Positions 1 through 8,354 of a DNA stretch of 64,000 nucleotides are shown here, in pieces (within the stretch, counting starts at the first letter, position 1; each line of letters begins with the position of its first letter). Source of the stretch: Variovorax flavidus (lineage in GTDB: Bacteria; Pseudomonadota; Gammaproteobacteria; Burkholderiales; Burkholderiaceae_C); assembly GCF_030317145.1 (NCBI RefSeq), contig NZ_JASZYE010000005.1, forward strand, positions 310,001 through 374,000, in the 5' to 3' direction. Made by a program: the position numbers and the translations under genes. A model generated the notes under the pieces. It had not been told where the DNA came from. It worked only from the letters and a program-made list of their open reading frames with translations, and made no database searches.

Positions 1-549
1 CTCGGGAATCGACACCGCGAACGCGACCGACGAGTTCTTGAAGATGTTCATCGATTCGCTGGTGAGCGGCGGAATGATGATCCGGTAGGCCATCGGCAGG
101 ATGACGTAGCGGTAGTACTGGAAGGTGGTGAAGCCCACCGCCATGCCGGCGTAGCGCTGGCCCTTGGGCAAGGCCTGGATGCCGGAGCGAAGCTGCTCTG
201 CGATCCGTGCCGAGGTGAAGAAGCCCAGCGCGAACACCACCAGGATGAAGGGCGGCAGGCCCGCCATGACGGGGAATATCTTCGGCACCACGTGGTACCA
301 GAGAAAGATCTGAACCAGGAGCGGGATGTTGCGGAACAGCTCGACCCAGGCATTGCCGAAGCGCACCAGCCAGGGGCTGTCGGGCAGCGTGCGGATCACG
401 CCGACCAGGGAGCCCAGCACCAGCGCCACGACCAGCGAGCACAAGGACACCGACACCGTCCAGCCCCAGGCCGAGACCAGCCATTGCCAGTAGGTAGGTA
501 TCTTGCCGCCCGGATCCTCCAGGAAGATTTGCCAATCCCATTTTCCCAT
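1..549 (-). CDS. gltJ: Glutamate/aspartate-type ABC transporter permease (partial, C-terminus missing)
   Basis: Inner-membrane permease of a polar amino acid ABC importer (HisM/GltJ family). The reading frame starts at an ATG at 549 and runs off the left edge after about 183 codons. The visible part begins MGKWDWQIFLEDP, has a first membrane helix in the stretch reading WTVSVSLCSLVVALVLGS, and carries the family segment ELFRNIPLLVQIFLWY. The N-terminal amphipathic part and the position directly downstream of a GltI-type receptor both fit GltJ. A hairpin terminator lies between the two genes, so expression is probably lower than that of the receptor. Family is confident; glutamate/aspartate specificity is inferred from similarity and context. 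Confidence 0.88.
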   Translation of the reverse strand, partial: MGKWDWQIFLEDPGGKIPTYWQWLVSAWGWTVSVSLCSLVVALVLGSLVGVIRTLPDSPWLVRFGNAWVELFRNIPLLVQIFLWYHVVPKIFPVMAGLPPFILVVFALGFFTSARIAEQLRSGIQALPKGQRYAGMAVGFTTFQYYRYVILPMAYRIIIPPLTSESMNIFKNSSVAFAVSIPE

Positions 550-589
550 TTCAACTCCTCGATCATTGTTGGAGGCAACTCACAAAACA

Positions 590-615
590 AACGCCCGCCG
601 AAAGAGGCGGGCGTT
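590..615 (-). terminator. Intercistronic hairpin between gltI and gltJ
   Basis: A perfect 10-bp stem (AACGCCCGCC at 590-599 paired with GGCGGGCGTT at 606-615) closes a 6-nt loop. On the minus strand it is followed by TGTTTTG. It lies 25 bp after the gltI stop and 41 bp before the gltJ start. This suits partial termination, or 3' protection of the receptor mRNA, giving more receptor than permease. Confidence 0.6.
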
Positions 616-639
616 CGTTCACGCGTCAGCCCACGCGAC

Positions 640-1542
640 TTACTTCTTGGCGTAGTCTTCCATCGGCTTGTCGTTGGGGTTGGCCCACGCGGCCTTGGTG
701 GCTTCCGACAGCGGCAGGCCGACCTTGGTGTTGGTCGGCGGGATCGGCTGCATGAACCACTTGTCGTACATCTTGGCCAGCGAACCGTCCTTGATCTGGT
801 TCTTGATGCTGTCGTCGACCGCCTTCTTGAAGGCCGGGTCGTCCTTGCGCATCATGCAGGCGATCGGTTCGACCGAGAGGGCCTCGCCGACGATCTTGAA
901 GTCGGCCGGAGCCTTCGACTTGGCGATGTTGCCGGCCAGGATCTGGCCATCCATCACGAAGGCGTCGGCACGACCCGATTCGAGCAGCAGGAAGCTGTCG
1001 GCGTGGTCCTTGCCCATGACTTCCTTGAAGTCGATGCCCTGCGCGCGCTCGTTCTTGCGCAGCGTCTGCACCGAGGTCGTGCCGGTGGTGGTGGCGACGC
1101 TCTTGCCGTTGAGGTCCTTGATCGAGTTGATGCCGGAATTGGCCTTGACCGCGATGCGCACTTCCTCGACGTAGGTGGTGACGGCGAAGGCGACGTCCTT
1201 CTGGCGGGTGGCGTTGTTGGTGGTGGAGCCGCATTCGAGGTCCACGGTGCCGTTCTGCACCAGAGGAACACGATTCTGCGAGGTCACCAGCTGACGCTTG
1301 ATTTCCAGCTTGGGCAAACCGAGCTGCTTCTGGATGTCGGCCAGGATGCGTTCCGACATTTCGGTGTGGAAGCCAACGTACTTGCCGTCGCCGATGGTGT
1401 AGGCCAGTGCGCCCGAGGAGTCGCGCACGCCCATGGTGACGCTGCCGCTGGACTTGATCTTGGCCAGCGTATCGCCGGCCTGTGCAAAGGCGCCCCCCGC
1501 GGCGAGCGCCATTACGGCCAGGGCCAACATTTGCTTCTTCAT
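640..1542 (-). CDS. gltI: Glutamate/aspartate-type ABC transporter substrate-binding protein
   Basis: Periplasmic receptor of family SBP_bac_3, 300 aa, which is the usual length. The N-terminus MKKQMLALAVMALAAGGAFA is a typical Sec signal peptide with cleavage after AFA. The mature part has the two-lobed receptor layout, with segments such as GFHTEMSERILADI, VDLECGSTTNNATR and DAFVMDGQILAGN that are characteristic of GltI/PEB1-like glutamate/aspartate receptors. The start is an ATG preceded by AGGAG. It heads the operon that continues into gltJ. A possible sigma-54-like promoter and a 15-bp palindrome lie upstream. Function is well supported by family; the exact ligand is inferred. Confidence 0.92.
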   Translation of the reverse strand: MKKQMLALAVMALAAGGAFAQAGDTLAKIKSSGSVTMGVRDSSGALAYTIGDGKYVGFHTEMSERILADIQKQLGLPKLEIKRQLVTSQNRVPLVQNGTVDLECGSTTNNATRQKDVAFAVTTYVEEVRIAVKANSGINSIKDLNGKSVATTTGTTSVQTLRKNERAQGIDFKEVMGKDHADSFLLLESGRADAFVMDGQILAGNIAKSKAPADFKIVGEALSVEPIACMMRKDDPAFKKAVDDSIKNQIKDGSLAKMYDKWFMQPIPPTNTKVGLPLSEATKAAWANPNDKPMEDYAKK

Positions 1543-1603
1543 ATGGAAAACTCCTGTGACTTAGAGATACAGATACACGAAATTCTAGACGCCCGCATTT
1601 TGC

Positions 1604-1637
1604 GCCATACCCGGGCCAACCCGGTGCGTCACGCACC
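1604..1637 (-). promoter_or_regulatory. Candidate sigma-54-like promoter and upstream palindrome of gltI
   Basis: On the minus strand, positions 1619 to 1604 read TTGGCCCGGGTATGGC. This keeps the invariant GG and GC of a -24/-12 promoter at the correct spacing, with two departures from the core consensus. Just upstream lies a perfect 15-bp palindrome, GGTGCGT-C-ACGCACC (1623-1637). Sigma-54 control is known for glutamate uptake operons in pseudomonads, but here the match is visual only. The palindrome overlaps the region where RNA polymerase would bind, so it would act as a repressor site if functional. Confidence 0.28.
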
Positions 1638-1744
1638 ATGGATCAGCGCGCGGCCGTTTTCAGCACTGCGCGGGCGCACCAGTTCGCAACCGGCTGCGGA
1701 TGCGTTCTCTTAAAGCACCCTTTGTGCCCGAATGAAACACGAGG

Positions 1745-2719
1745 TCACGACTCGGGCTGGGTTCCCACGAGATAGGCCCAGAGAGCGTCCACGGAGCCCT
1801 TGGCTCTTGGAGAGGACGCATCGGTCTTGCCCGGCCGGCCGCTCGCCTTGTGAGCCGCGGACGGCCGCTCGCGGTAGGCGCGGATCTCCATCGTCGCCTC
1901 GAGGCGGTCGATTTCGGGCGGGAGCGCACTCACCAGCGTGCGGGCGCGGATCTCCTTGCGCACGGCGCTTTGTGGCAAGAAGGCGATGCCGTGGCCTTCG
2001 AGCGCCATTACCTTGAGTCCCTCGGCCATGTCCGTTTCGTAGACGCGGTCGAGGTGGATCGCGGTGCCCGACTCCTTGAGCAACTGGTCGACCACGCGAC
2101 CGAGGTAGGCGCCCGGCGCATAGCCGAGATAAGGCAGCGGCTGCCCGGCGCGCCCCGGCAACCGGTAGCGCGGCGCACCTTCGGCGTCGGGCTTGACCCA
2201 CGGCGCCACGACTTCCTGACCGAGACTCACCATCTCGTAGCGGTTGGCATCCAGCGGCAGCGGCTGCGAGGGATGGTGGTAGGCAATGAGCAGATCGCAG
2301 CTTCCCTCGACCAGGCGGAGCACCGCGTCATGCACGTTGAGCGCGATGAGCCGGCTCTTCAGCGGCCCGAACTGCTCGCGCAGGCCCGTGATCCAGGCCG
2401 GGAAGAAGGTGAAGGCCAGCGTGTGCGGGATGGCGACCTCGATCACGTCCTGCGCCGCCGCCGAATGGCCGCGCAGCATGGCGCGCGTGCTCTGCAACGC
2501 CTGCAGCATCTCGATCGCCTGGCCATAGAGCGTCTGGCCGGCCGGCGTGAGCCGCGTCGGATAGGAACTGCGATCCACCAGGTCGGTGCCGGCCCATCCT
2601 TCGAGCGCCTGGATGCGGCGAGAAAACGCGGGCTGCGTCACATGCCGCAACTGGGCCGAGCGGCTGAAGCTGCGCGTCTCCGCAAGGCTGACAAAGTCTT
2701 CGAGCCACTTGGTTTCCAT
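1745..2719 (-). CDS. LysR family transcriptional regulator (HypT/YjiE-like)
   Basis: DNA-binding regulator of about 324 aa from the ATG at 2719. An ATG at 2746 would add 9 residues. The N-terminal winged helix reads METKWLEDFVSLAETRSF, followed by HVTQPAFSRRIQALE, the recognition-helix pattern of LysR proteins. Together these resemble the HypT (YjiE) subgroup. The effector domain spans about residues 90-295. The C-terminus is unusually basic and proline/serine-rich. The gene is divergent from the amidase gene with only 58 bp between the starts, so it probably regulates that gene and itself. Family is certain; the subgroup assignment is from recalled similarity. Confidence 0.85.
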   Translation of the reverse strand: METKWLEDFVSLAETRSFSRSAQLRHVTQPAFSRRIQALEGWAGTDLVDRSSYPTRLTPAGQTLYGQAIEMLQALQSTRAMLRGHSAAAQDVIEVAIPHTLAFTFFPAWITGLREQFGPLKSRLIALNVHDAVLRLVEGSCDLLIAYHHPSQPLPLDANRYEMVSLGQEVVAPWVKPDAEGAPRYRLPGRAGQPLPYLGYAPGAYLGRVVDQLLKESGTAIHLDRVYETDMAEGLKVMALEGHGIAFLPQSAVRKEIRARTLVSALPPEIDRLEATMEIRAYRERPSAAHKASGRPGKTDASSPRAKGSVDALWAYLVGTQPES

Positions 2720-2777
2720 GAACTGATTATGCGAGGGCTGCGACATACTCCGGGACCTCACGGAGCCCGCTTTCGCC

Positions 2778-4232
2778 ATGCACGCTGACGACCTTCTCGA
2801 CCTGGATGCCACCACCCTGTCCCGCCAAATCGCCGCGCGCGCGGTCTCTTGCCGTGAACTGATGGCCGCCGCGCTGGCGCGCATCGAGGCGCTCAATCCG
2901 CGCTTCAACGCCATCGTGTCGCTGCGCGATCCGCAGCAACTGCTGGACGAGGCAAGCGAGCGCGACGCACAGCTCGCGCGCGGCGAACGGCTCGGTTGGA
3001 TGCACGGCTTTCCGCTCGCAGTGAAGGACCTGAGCCATGCCACGGGTCTCCCGACCTCGATGGGTTCGCCGCTCGCGCCGCGCTCACCGGCGCGCGGCGA
3101 CAGCCTGCATGTATCGCGCATGCGCGGGGCCGGCGCCATCGTCATCGGCAAGACCAACACGCCAGAGTTCGGGCTCGGCTCGCACACTTACAACACGGTG
3201 TTCGGCACCACGCTGAACGCCTACCAGCCCACGCTTTCTGCGGGCGGCAGCAGCGGAGGCGCCGCGGTCGCGCTGGCCTTGGGCATGCTGCCGGTGGCCG
3301 ATGGAAGCGACATGGGCGGCTCGCTGCGCAATCCGGCGGCGTTCAACAATGTGATCGGCTTTCGCCCATCGCGAGGCCGGGTGCCCGGCTCGCCGGACGA
3401 GGAACTGTTCCTGCAGCAACTCGGCTGCGAAGGCCCGATGGCCCGCACCGTCGAGGACGCCGCCCGCCTGCTCGCCGTTCAGGCGGGCTTCGACCGGCGT
3501 GTGCCGCTGTCGCTCTCCGACGCGCTGCCCTCTCCTGATGCGATGCAGCTCGACAGCGACGTGAAGGGCCTGCGCATCGGCTGGCTCGGCAGCGTATGGC
3601 CGGATCTGCCGCTCGCGCCGGGCGTGCGCGAACTCTGCGAAGGCGCCCTGCAGACCTTCCGGGATCTCGGCTGCGAGGTCGAGCCGCTCCAGCTCGATGT
3701 ACCGCGCGAACAGAACTGGACCGCGTGGCTGCGGCTGCGTCAGTTGCTGGTCGGCGGCAAGCTGGGCGCCGCGTACGCCGATCCTTCGCTTCGCGAACGG
3801 CTCAAGCCCGAGGCCCGCTGGGAAATCGAGCAAAGCCATCAGCTCGACGCCGCGGCGCTGTACCAGGCATCGGTCTATCGCTCGAACGTCTATCGCGCCT
3901 TCGTGCGTGCATTCGATGCCTTCGATGTCGTGGTCGCCCCGACGGCGCAGGTCTTTCCCTTCGACGCGAAGCTCGACTGGCCCGCCGCGGTCGGCGATGT
4001 GGCGAGCGACACCTATCACCGCTGGATGGAGATCGTCACGCCCTTCACGCTCGCCGGTCTTCCCACTCTCAACGTGCGCGCGGGCTTCGGCGAAGGCGGC
4101 CTGCCGATGGGCTTGCAGATCGCCGGCCCGATCCATCGTGACCTCGACGTGCTGCGCCTCGGCCACGCCTATGACCGGGCCTGCGGCTGGGGCGTCGTCC
4201 AGCCGTCGGTGCTCGGAGAGTTGCCGGCCTAG
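2778..4232 (+). CDS. Amidase (amidase signature family)
   Basis: 484-aa enzyme of the amidase signature family, which hydrolyses carboxamides to acid plus ammonia. The Ser-cisSer-Lys triad is visible: Lys83 in GFPLAVKDLS, Ser158/159 in SAGGSSGGAA, and the nucleophile Ser182 in GSDMGGSLRNPAAF. Length is usual for the family. It does not sit with gatB or gatC, so it is a stand-alone catabolic amidase rather than GatA. It is divergent from a LysR regulator and convergent with a hydroxyacid dehydrogenase, whose stop codon overlaps its own by 4 bp. Substrate is unknown; an amide whose acid product feeds the neighbouring dehydrogenase is only a guess. Confidence 0.88.
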   Translation: MHADDLLDLDATTLSRQIAARAVSCRELMAAALARIEALNPRFNAIVSLRDPQQLLDEASERDAQLARGERLGWMHGFPLAVKDLSHATGLPTSMGSPLAPRSPARGDSLHVSRMRGAGAIVIGKTNTPEFGLGSHTYNTVFGTTLNAYQPTLSAGGSSGGAAVALALGMLPVADGSDMGGSLRNPAAFNNVIGFRPSRGRVPGSPDEELFLQQLGCEGPMARTVEDAARLLAVQAGFDRRVPLSLSDALPSPDAMQLDSDVKGLRIGWLGSVWPDLPLAPGVRELCEGALQTFRDLGCEVEPLQLDVPREQNWTAWLRLRQLLVGGKLGAAYADPSLRERLKPEARWEIEQSHQLDAAALYQASVYRSNVYRAFVRAFDAFDVVVAPTAQVFPFDAKLDWPAAVGDVASDTYHRWMEIVTPFTLAGLPTLNVRAGFGEGGLPMGLQIAGPIHRDLDVLRLGHAYDRACGWGVVQPSVLGELPA

Positions 4233-5167
4233 ATGGGAGACACGACGCCGCGGCCTGCGAAGTGGCCTTCGGCGTTGGCCATGAAGCGGTTCACCGACGC
4301 CTGGGTCGCCTCGGGCGACCAGCCTGCCATGTGCGGCGTCAGCAACACGTTGTCGAGGCCGATCAGGGGCTCGGGCCGCTTGGGTTCGCTTTCGTAGACG
4401 TCGAGTCCTGCCCCCGCAATCCGGTTCGCGCGCAGTGCCGCGGCCAGCGCCTCGGTGTCGACCACGCTGCCGCGCGAGATGTTGACCAGATAGCCCTGGG
4501 GGCCGAGCGCGTCGAGGATCTCCGCGTTGATCAGGTGCCGCGTTCCCGCGCCGCCCGGCGTCGCGATCACCAGCACGTCCGCCCATTCCGCCAGCGCCTT
4601 GAGGCTGTCGAAATAGCGGTGCGCGGAACCTTCGCGCGGCTTGCGGTTGTGATAGCCGACCTCCATGTCGAATCCGCCCGCACGCTTGGCGATCTTCTGG
4701 CCGATGGTGCCCAGCCCCAGGATGCCCAGCTTCTTGCCCGACACATTGGGCGGCTGCGGGATTTCCTCGCGCCACACGCCTTCGCGGCATTGGCGGTCGA
4801 GCGTGCGGATGCCGCGCACCACTCCGATCAACAGGCCGAAGGCGTGGTCGGCCACGCAGTCGTCATTGGTGCCGGCGCCGTTGGCAGCCGCAATGCCGCG
4901 CGCACGGATCGCATCCATCGCGAGCCCTTCGAAGCCCGCGCCCATGGCGCAGACGAGCTCGAGCTTGGGCATGGCGGCGATCTCTTCCGCCGTGATGCCG
5001 ATCACGCCGATGGTCAGTACCGCGCGGAACTTCGCGCCGTTCGCGGCGATGGCCGCCGTGCGCTCGGCCTGGGTGGGCGCGTAGGTCAGGTCATAGACAG
5101 CGGCCAACTGCGCCTGATGGGCGGTCGAAAGACTGTTGAGCACCAAAAGAGGAATCTTCTCGGACAT
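4229..5167 (-). CDS. D-isomer specific 2-hydroxyacid dehydrogenase
   Basis: 312-aa NAD(P)-dependent dehydrogenase that interconverts 2-hydroxy and 2-keto acids. The cofactor motif GLGTIG lies at residues 151-156. The segment after the second strand, YHNRKPR (172-178), has the Asn-Arg-Lys pattern seen in NADP-preferring members such as glyoxylate/hydroxypyruvate reductases. The catalytic set is present: Arg232 in NISRGSVVD, Glu in DVYESEP (257-263) and His279 in TPHMAG. The 3' end overlaps the convergent amidase gene by 4 bp. It may be co-transcribed with the ABC exporter gene, which follows 79 bp further on the same strand. Substrate is not determined by the sequence. Confidence 0.87.
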   Translation of the reverse strand: MSEKIPLLVLNSLSTAHQAQLAAVYDLTYAPTQAERTAAIAANGAKFRAVLTIGVIGITAEEIAAMPKLELVCAMGAGFEGLAMDAIRARGIAAANGAGTNDDCVADHAFGLLIGVVRGIRTLDRQCREGVWREEIPQPPNVSGKKLGILGLGTIGQKIAKRAGGFDMEVGYHNRKPREGSAHRYFDSLKALAEWADVLVIATPGGAGTRHLINAEILDALGPQGYLVNISRGSVVDTEALAAALRANRIAGAGLDVYESEPKRPEPLIGLDNVLLTPHMAGWSPEATQASVNRFMANAEGHFAGRGVVSPI

Positions 5168-5246
5168 TCACTTGCTCCTGAAATGGCTGAATTGAATAAG
5201 AGCCGCATCGCGCGGCCCGAATGCCGCGCGACCGGAAAAAAGAGGG

Positions 5247-7079
5247 TCACAGTACGGGCGCAGCCTCGAGCTTCTGCAATCTCCACATCTGCGCGTACTT
5301 GCCTTGCCGGGCCAGCAGGTCGGCGTGCGTACCACGCTCGACGATCACGCCGCCTTCGAGCACGAGGATCTCGTGCGCGTCGACCACCGTCGAGAGACGG
5401 TGTGCGATCACGAGCGTGGTCTTGTTGCGCGCCGCACTCTTGAGCTCGGACTGGATCGCCCGCTCGTTCGCCGAGTCGAGGGCCGACGTGGCCTCGTCGA
5501 AGATCACGATCGGCGGGTTCTTGAGCAGGGTGCGCGCGATGGCCACGCGCTGCTTCTCGCCGCCCGACAGCTTGAGCCCGCGCTCGCCCACCGTGGTTTC
5601 GTAGCCTTTCGGCGTGTGCACGATGAAATCGTGGATGCGCGCCGCGCGGGCGGCCTCCTCGACCTCTTCCCGGCTCGCGCCGGGGCGGCCGTAGGCGATG
5701 TTGTATTCGACCGTGTCGTTGAAGAGCACCGTGTCCTGGGGCACGATGCCGATCGACTGGCGCACGCTTGCCTGGGTCACCTTGCGGATGTCCTCGCCGC
5801 CGATGGTGATGCGGCCCTGCTGCACGTCATAGAAGCGATAGAGTAGCCGCGCCATCGTCGACTTGCCCGAGCCCGAGGGCCCGACCACGGCCACCGTCTC
5901 GCCCGCCGGGATCTCGAAGCTCACGTTCTTGAGGATCGGTCGCGCGGCCTCGTAGGCAAAGCTCACGTTCTCGAAGCGCACCGTCGAATCGGCGCCTGCG
6001 AGCGGCGTCGCGTCCGGCGCGTCGCGCACCTCGCGCTCCTTCTCGAGCAACACGAACATCTTGTCGAGGTCCGTCAGGCTCTGCTTGATCTCGCGGTAGA
6101 TCACGCCCAGGAAGTTGAGCGGGATGTAGAGCTGGATCATGAAGGCGTTGACCATCACGAGGTCGCCCAGCGTCATGCGCCCGTCGACCACGCCCTGTGT
6201 GGCGCGGTAGAGCATCGCGACCAGGCTGACCGCGATCAGGCATTGCTGGCCCGCGTTGAGCAGGCTCAGCGTGGTCTGGCTCTTGACGGCGGCCTTGCGG
6301 TAGCGTTCCAGGCTGGCGTCGTAGCGGCCCGCCTCGAAGTTCTCGTTGTTGAAGTACTTGACCGTCTCGTAGTTGAGCAGCGAATCGACCGCGTGGCTCT
6401 GCGCCACGGAATCGAGCTCGTTCATCGTCTTGCGGAACTGCGTGCGCCATTCGGTGACGATGACGGTGAACCCAATGTAGACCACCAGCGCGGCAACGGT
6501 GATCCAGACGAAGCCCGAATCGAACTTCACGCCCAGCACCGTCAGCACCAGCGTGAGCTCGATGATGGTCGGCACGATGCTGTAGAGCGACATCGAGATC
6601 AACGAATGCACGCCGCGCGTGCCGCGCTCGATGTCGCGCGTCATCCCGCCGGTCTGCCGCTCCAGGTGGAAGCGCAGGCTCAGCGCGTGCAGGTGACGGA
6701 AGACTTCCAGCGAAATGCTGCGCGCTGCACCCTCGGTCGCCTTGGCGAAGACCAGTTCGCGCAGTTCGTTGAAAACGGCCGTCGAAAGCCTCAGCAAGCC
6801 ATAGGCAACCAACAGGCCGACCGGCACCACCAGCAGCGCGGCCGCACTGCCCGGCTTGATCGACATCGCATCGACCAGGTTCTTGAGCAGCACCGGCACG
6901 CCGACGTTGGCGACCTTGGCGCCGATCATGAAGGCGAGCGCCGCCATCACACGCCACTTGTAGTGCCACAGGTAGGGGAACAGCCTGCGCAGCGTGGCCC
7001 AGTCGGAACGGTCGCCGCGGGCAGGCTGGCTGCCCGAGGCGTGATGAGGAGAGGAAATTGCTTCGCCGCTGCGGCGCAT
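5247..7079 (-). CDS. ABC exporter, fused permease/ATPase, Atm1/HMT1 type
   Basis: 610-aa half-transporter from the ATG at 7079; an in-frame TTG at 7088 is the alternative. The transmembrane domain covers about residues 30-320 with six helices and carries NYETVKYFNNE (about 236-246), the hallmark of mitochondrial Atm1-like exporters. The nucleotide-binding domain has Walker A GPSGSGKST (about 400), signature LSGGEKQR (about 505), Walker B IVIFDEATSALD (about 525) and the H-loop AHRLST. Homologues form homodimers in the inner membrane and export glutathione-linked compounds or metal-glutathione complexes. The start lies 40 bp from the divergent thioesterase gene. Substrate is inferred from family only. 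Confidence 0.9.
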   Translation of the reverse strand: MRRSGEAISSPHHASGSQPARGDRSDWATLRRLFPYLWHYKWRVMAALAFMIGAKVANVGVPVLLKNLVDAMSIKPGSAAALLVVPVGLLVAYGLLRLSTAVFNELRELVFAKATEGAARSISLEVFRHLHALSLRFHLERQTGGMTRDIERGTRGVHSLISMSLYSIVPTIIELTLVLTVLGVKFDSGFVWITVAALVVYIGFTVIVTEWRTQFRKTMNELDSVAQSHAVDSLLNYETVKYFNNENFEAGRYDASLERYRKAAVKSQTTLSLLNAGQQCLIAVSLVAMLYRATQGVVDGRMTLGDLVMVNAFMIQLYIPLNFLGVIYREIKQSLTDLDKMFVLLEKEREVRDAPDATPLAGADSTVRFENVSFAYEAARPILKNVSFEIPAGETVAVVGPSGSGKSTMARLLYRFYDVQQGRITIGGEDIRKVTQASVRQSIGIVPQDTVLFNDTVEYNIAYGRPGASREEVEEAARAARIHDFIVHTPKGYETTVGERGLKLSGGEKQRVAIARTLLKNPPIVIFDEATSALDSANERAIQSELKSAARNKTTLVIAHRLSTVVDAHEILVLEGGVIVERGTHADLLARQGKYAQMWRLQKLEAAPVL

Positions 7080-7119
7080 GGGGGACAATCGTGGGTGTTA
7101 TTTGATCCAGATTGTGCCC

Positions 7120-7542
7120 ATGTCCGCCACTTCCAGTCCCAACCTCACCGCCACGCTCAAAAGCCTTCCGGCCGACATGGAGCTGGTGCTCAAGGTGATC
7201 CCGATGCCGGCCGACTGCAACGCCAACGGCGACATCTTCGGCGGCTGGGTGATGGCGCAGTGCGACCTGGCCGGTTCGGTGATCCCGGCGCGCTACGCCA
7301 AGGGCCGGATGGCGACCGTCGCGGTTAACGAATTCGTGTTCAAGCAGCCGGTGCGGCTGGGCGACATCCTGTCGTTCTACTCCAAGCTGGAGCGGATCGG
7401 ACGCACCTCGGTCACGGTCACCGTGGAAGTGTTCGCCGAGCGCTTCAAGGCGCAAGGCGAGTACATCAAGGTGACCGAGGCGACATTCACCTATGTCGCG
7501 ATAGACGACAACGGGCGCCCGAGACCTATCGAAAAGGACTGA
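7120..7542 (+). CDS. Acyl-CoA thioesterase, hotdog fold, YciA-like
   Basis: 140-aa cytoplasmic thioesterase hydrolysing acyl-CoA to free acid and CoA. The family core NANGDIFGGWVMAQCDLAG (about residues 38-56) contains the conserved Asp and Gly-Gly of the hotdog active site. FKQPVRLGD and the terminal strand follow at the usual spacing. The ATG at 7120 (MSATSSPNL) gives the family length of about 130-140 aa, so upstream starts at 7078 are less likely. It is monocistronic, divergent from the ABC exporter and convergent with the crotonase gene. Probably broad acyl-CoA specificity, as known for YciA. Confidence 0.88.
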   Translation: MSATSSPNLTATLKSLPADMELVLKVIPMPADCNANGDIFGGWVMAQCDLAGSVIPARYAKGRMATVAVNEFVFKQPVRLGDILSFYSKLERIGRTSVTVTVEVFAERFKAQGEYIKVTEATFTYVAIDDNGRPRPIEKD

Positions 7543-7563
7543 CGCCCGCCCCGCCCGCCGGAC

Positions 7564-8328
7564 TCAGACCTTCGAGAAGTCGGGCCGGCGCTTTTCCATG
7601 AAGGCCGTGAAGGCCTCGCGCGCGGCGGGTTCACGCAGCATGCGGCCGAAGCTCTGGCCTTCCTCGCCCATGCGCTCCAGCACCACCGCCTGCTGCGACT
7701 TCTTCATCAGGCGCTTGGTCTCGATCAGCGCGCTCAGCGGCTTGGCCGCCAGCTTGCGCGCCTGGGCCTGTGCAATTGCATTGGCTTCGGTCGGCGGCAC
7801 CACGCGATTGACCAGGCCCACTTCCAAGGCAGCTTCGGCCATGAAGGGCTCGCCCAGCAGCAGCGCCTCGGCCGCACGGTGGTAGCCGAACATCAGCGGC
7901 ACCAGCAGGCTGGACGCCGCCTCGGGGCACAGGCCCAGGTTCACGAAGGGCATCGAGAAAGCTGCGTTGTCGCCCGCGTAGACGAGGTCGCAATGGAACA
8001 GCATCGTGGTGCCGATGCCCACCGCCGGGCCGCACACGGCGGCCACGATCGGCTTCGGGAAAGTCGCGATGCCGCGCAGGAAGCGGAACACCGGCGACTC
8101 CTGCGTCGAAGGCGGACCATTGAGGAAGTCGCCAATGTCGTTGCCGGCGCTGAAGATCGTCGCGTCGCCCTGGATCAGCACCGCACGCACCGCGTTGTCC
8201 TGATCGGCCTTGGCCAGCGCATCGGCCAGTTCGCCATACATCGCGCTGGTGATCGAATTCTTCTTGTCGAGGCGGTTGAAAGTGATGGTCATCACACCGG
8301 CTTCGGTGTGGACGAGGATGTCGCTCAT
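7564..8328 (-). CDS. Enoyl-CoA hydratase/isomerase family protein (crotonase)
   Basis: 254-aa crotonase-fold protein. The oxyanion-hole segments are FSAGNDIGDF (about residues 59-68) and CGPAVGIGTTM (about 95-105). The active-site loop NLGLCPEAASSLL carries a Glu at the position of the catalytic Glu of delta3-delta2 enoyl-CoA isomerases, and a Pro-Glu pair typical of ECI/ECH2-like members. It is the last gene of the leftward fatty-acid block and starts 26 bp after the stop of the DsbA-like isomerase gene. The role is hydration or isomerisation of unsaturated acyl-CoA; isomerase is slightly favoured by the active-site pattern. Confidence 0.85.
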   Translation of the reverse strand: MSDILVHTEAGVMTITFNRLDKKNSITSAMYGELADALAKADQDNAVRAVLIQGDATIFSAGNDIGDFLNGPPSTQESPVFRFLRGIATFPKPIVAAVCGPAVGIGTTMLFHCDLVYAGDNAAFSMPFVNLGLCPEAASSLLVPLMFGYHRAAEALLLGEPFMAEAALEVGLVNRVVPPTEANAIAQAQARKLAAKPLSALIETKRLMKKSQQAVVLERMGEEGQSFGRMLREPAAREAFTAFMEKRRPDFSKV

Positions 8329-8354
8329 GGTGAGTCCTTGCAAAGAAAAGTGGT

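Noticed and set aside
292..1713. A 473-codon plus-strand open frame opposite gltI
   Set aside because: Antisense to a full-length receptor with signal peptide; no coding motifs or ribosome-binding site.
5208..5231. 9-bp hairpin (TCGCGCGGC with its complement) after the ABC exporter gene
   Set aside because: The only T-run lies before the stem in the direction of transcription, so it does not fit an intrinsic terminator, and GC-rich stems of this size are common here.
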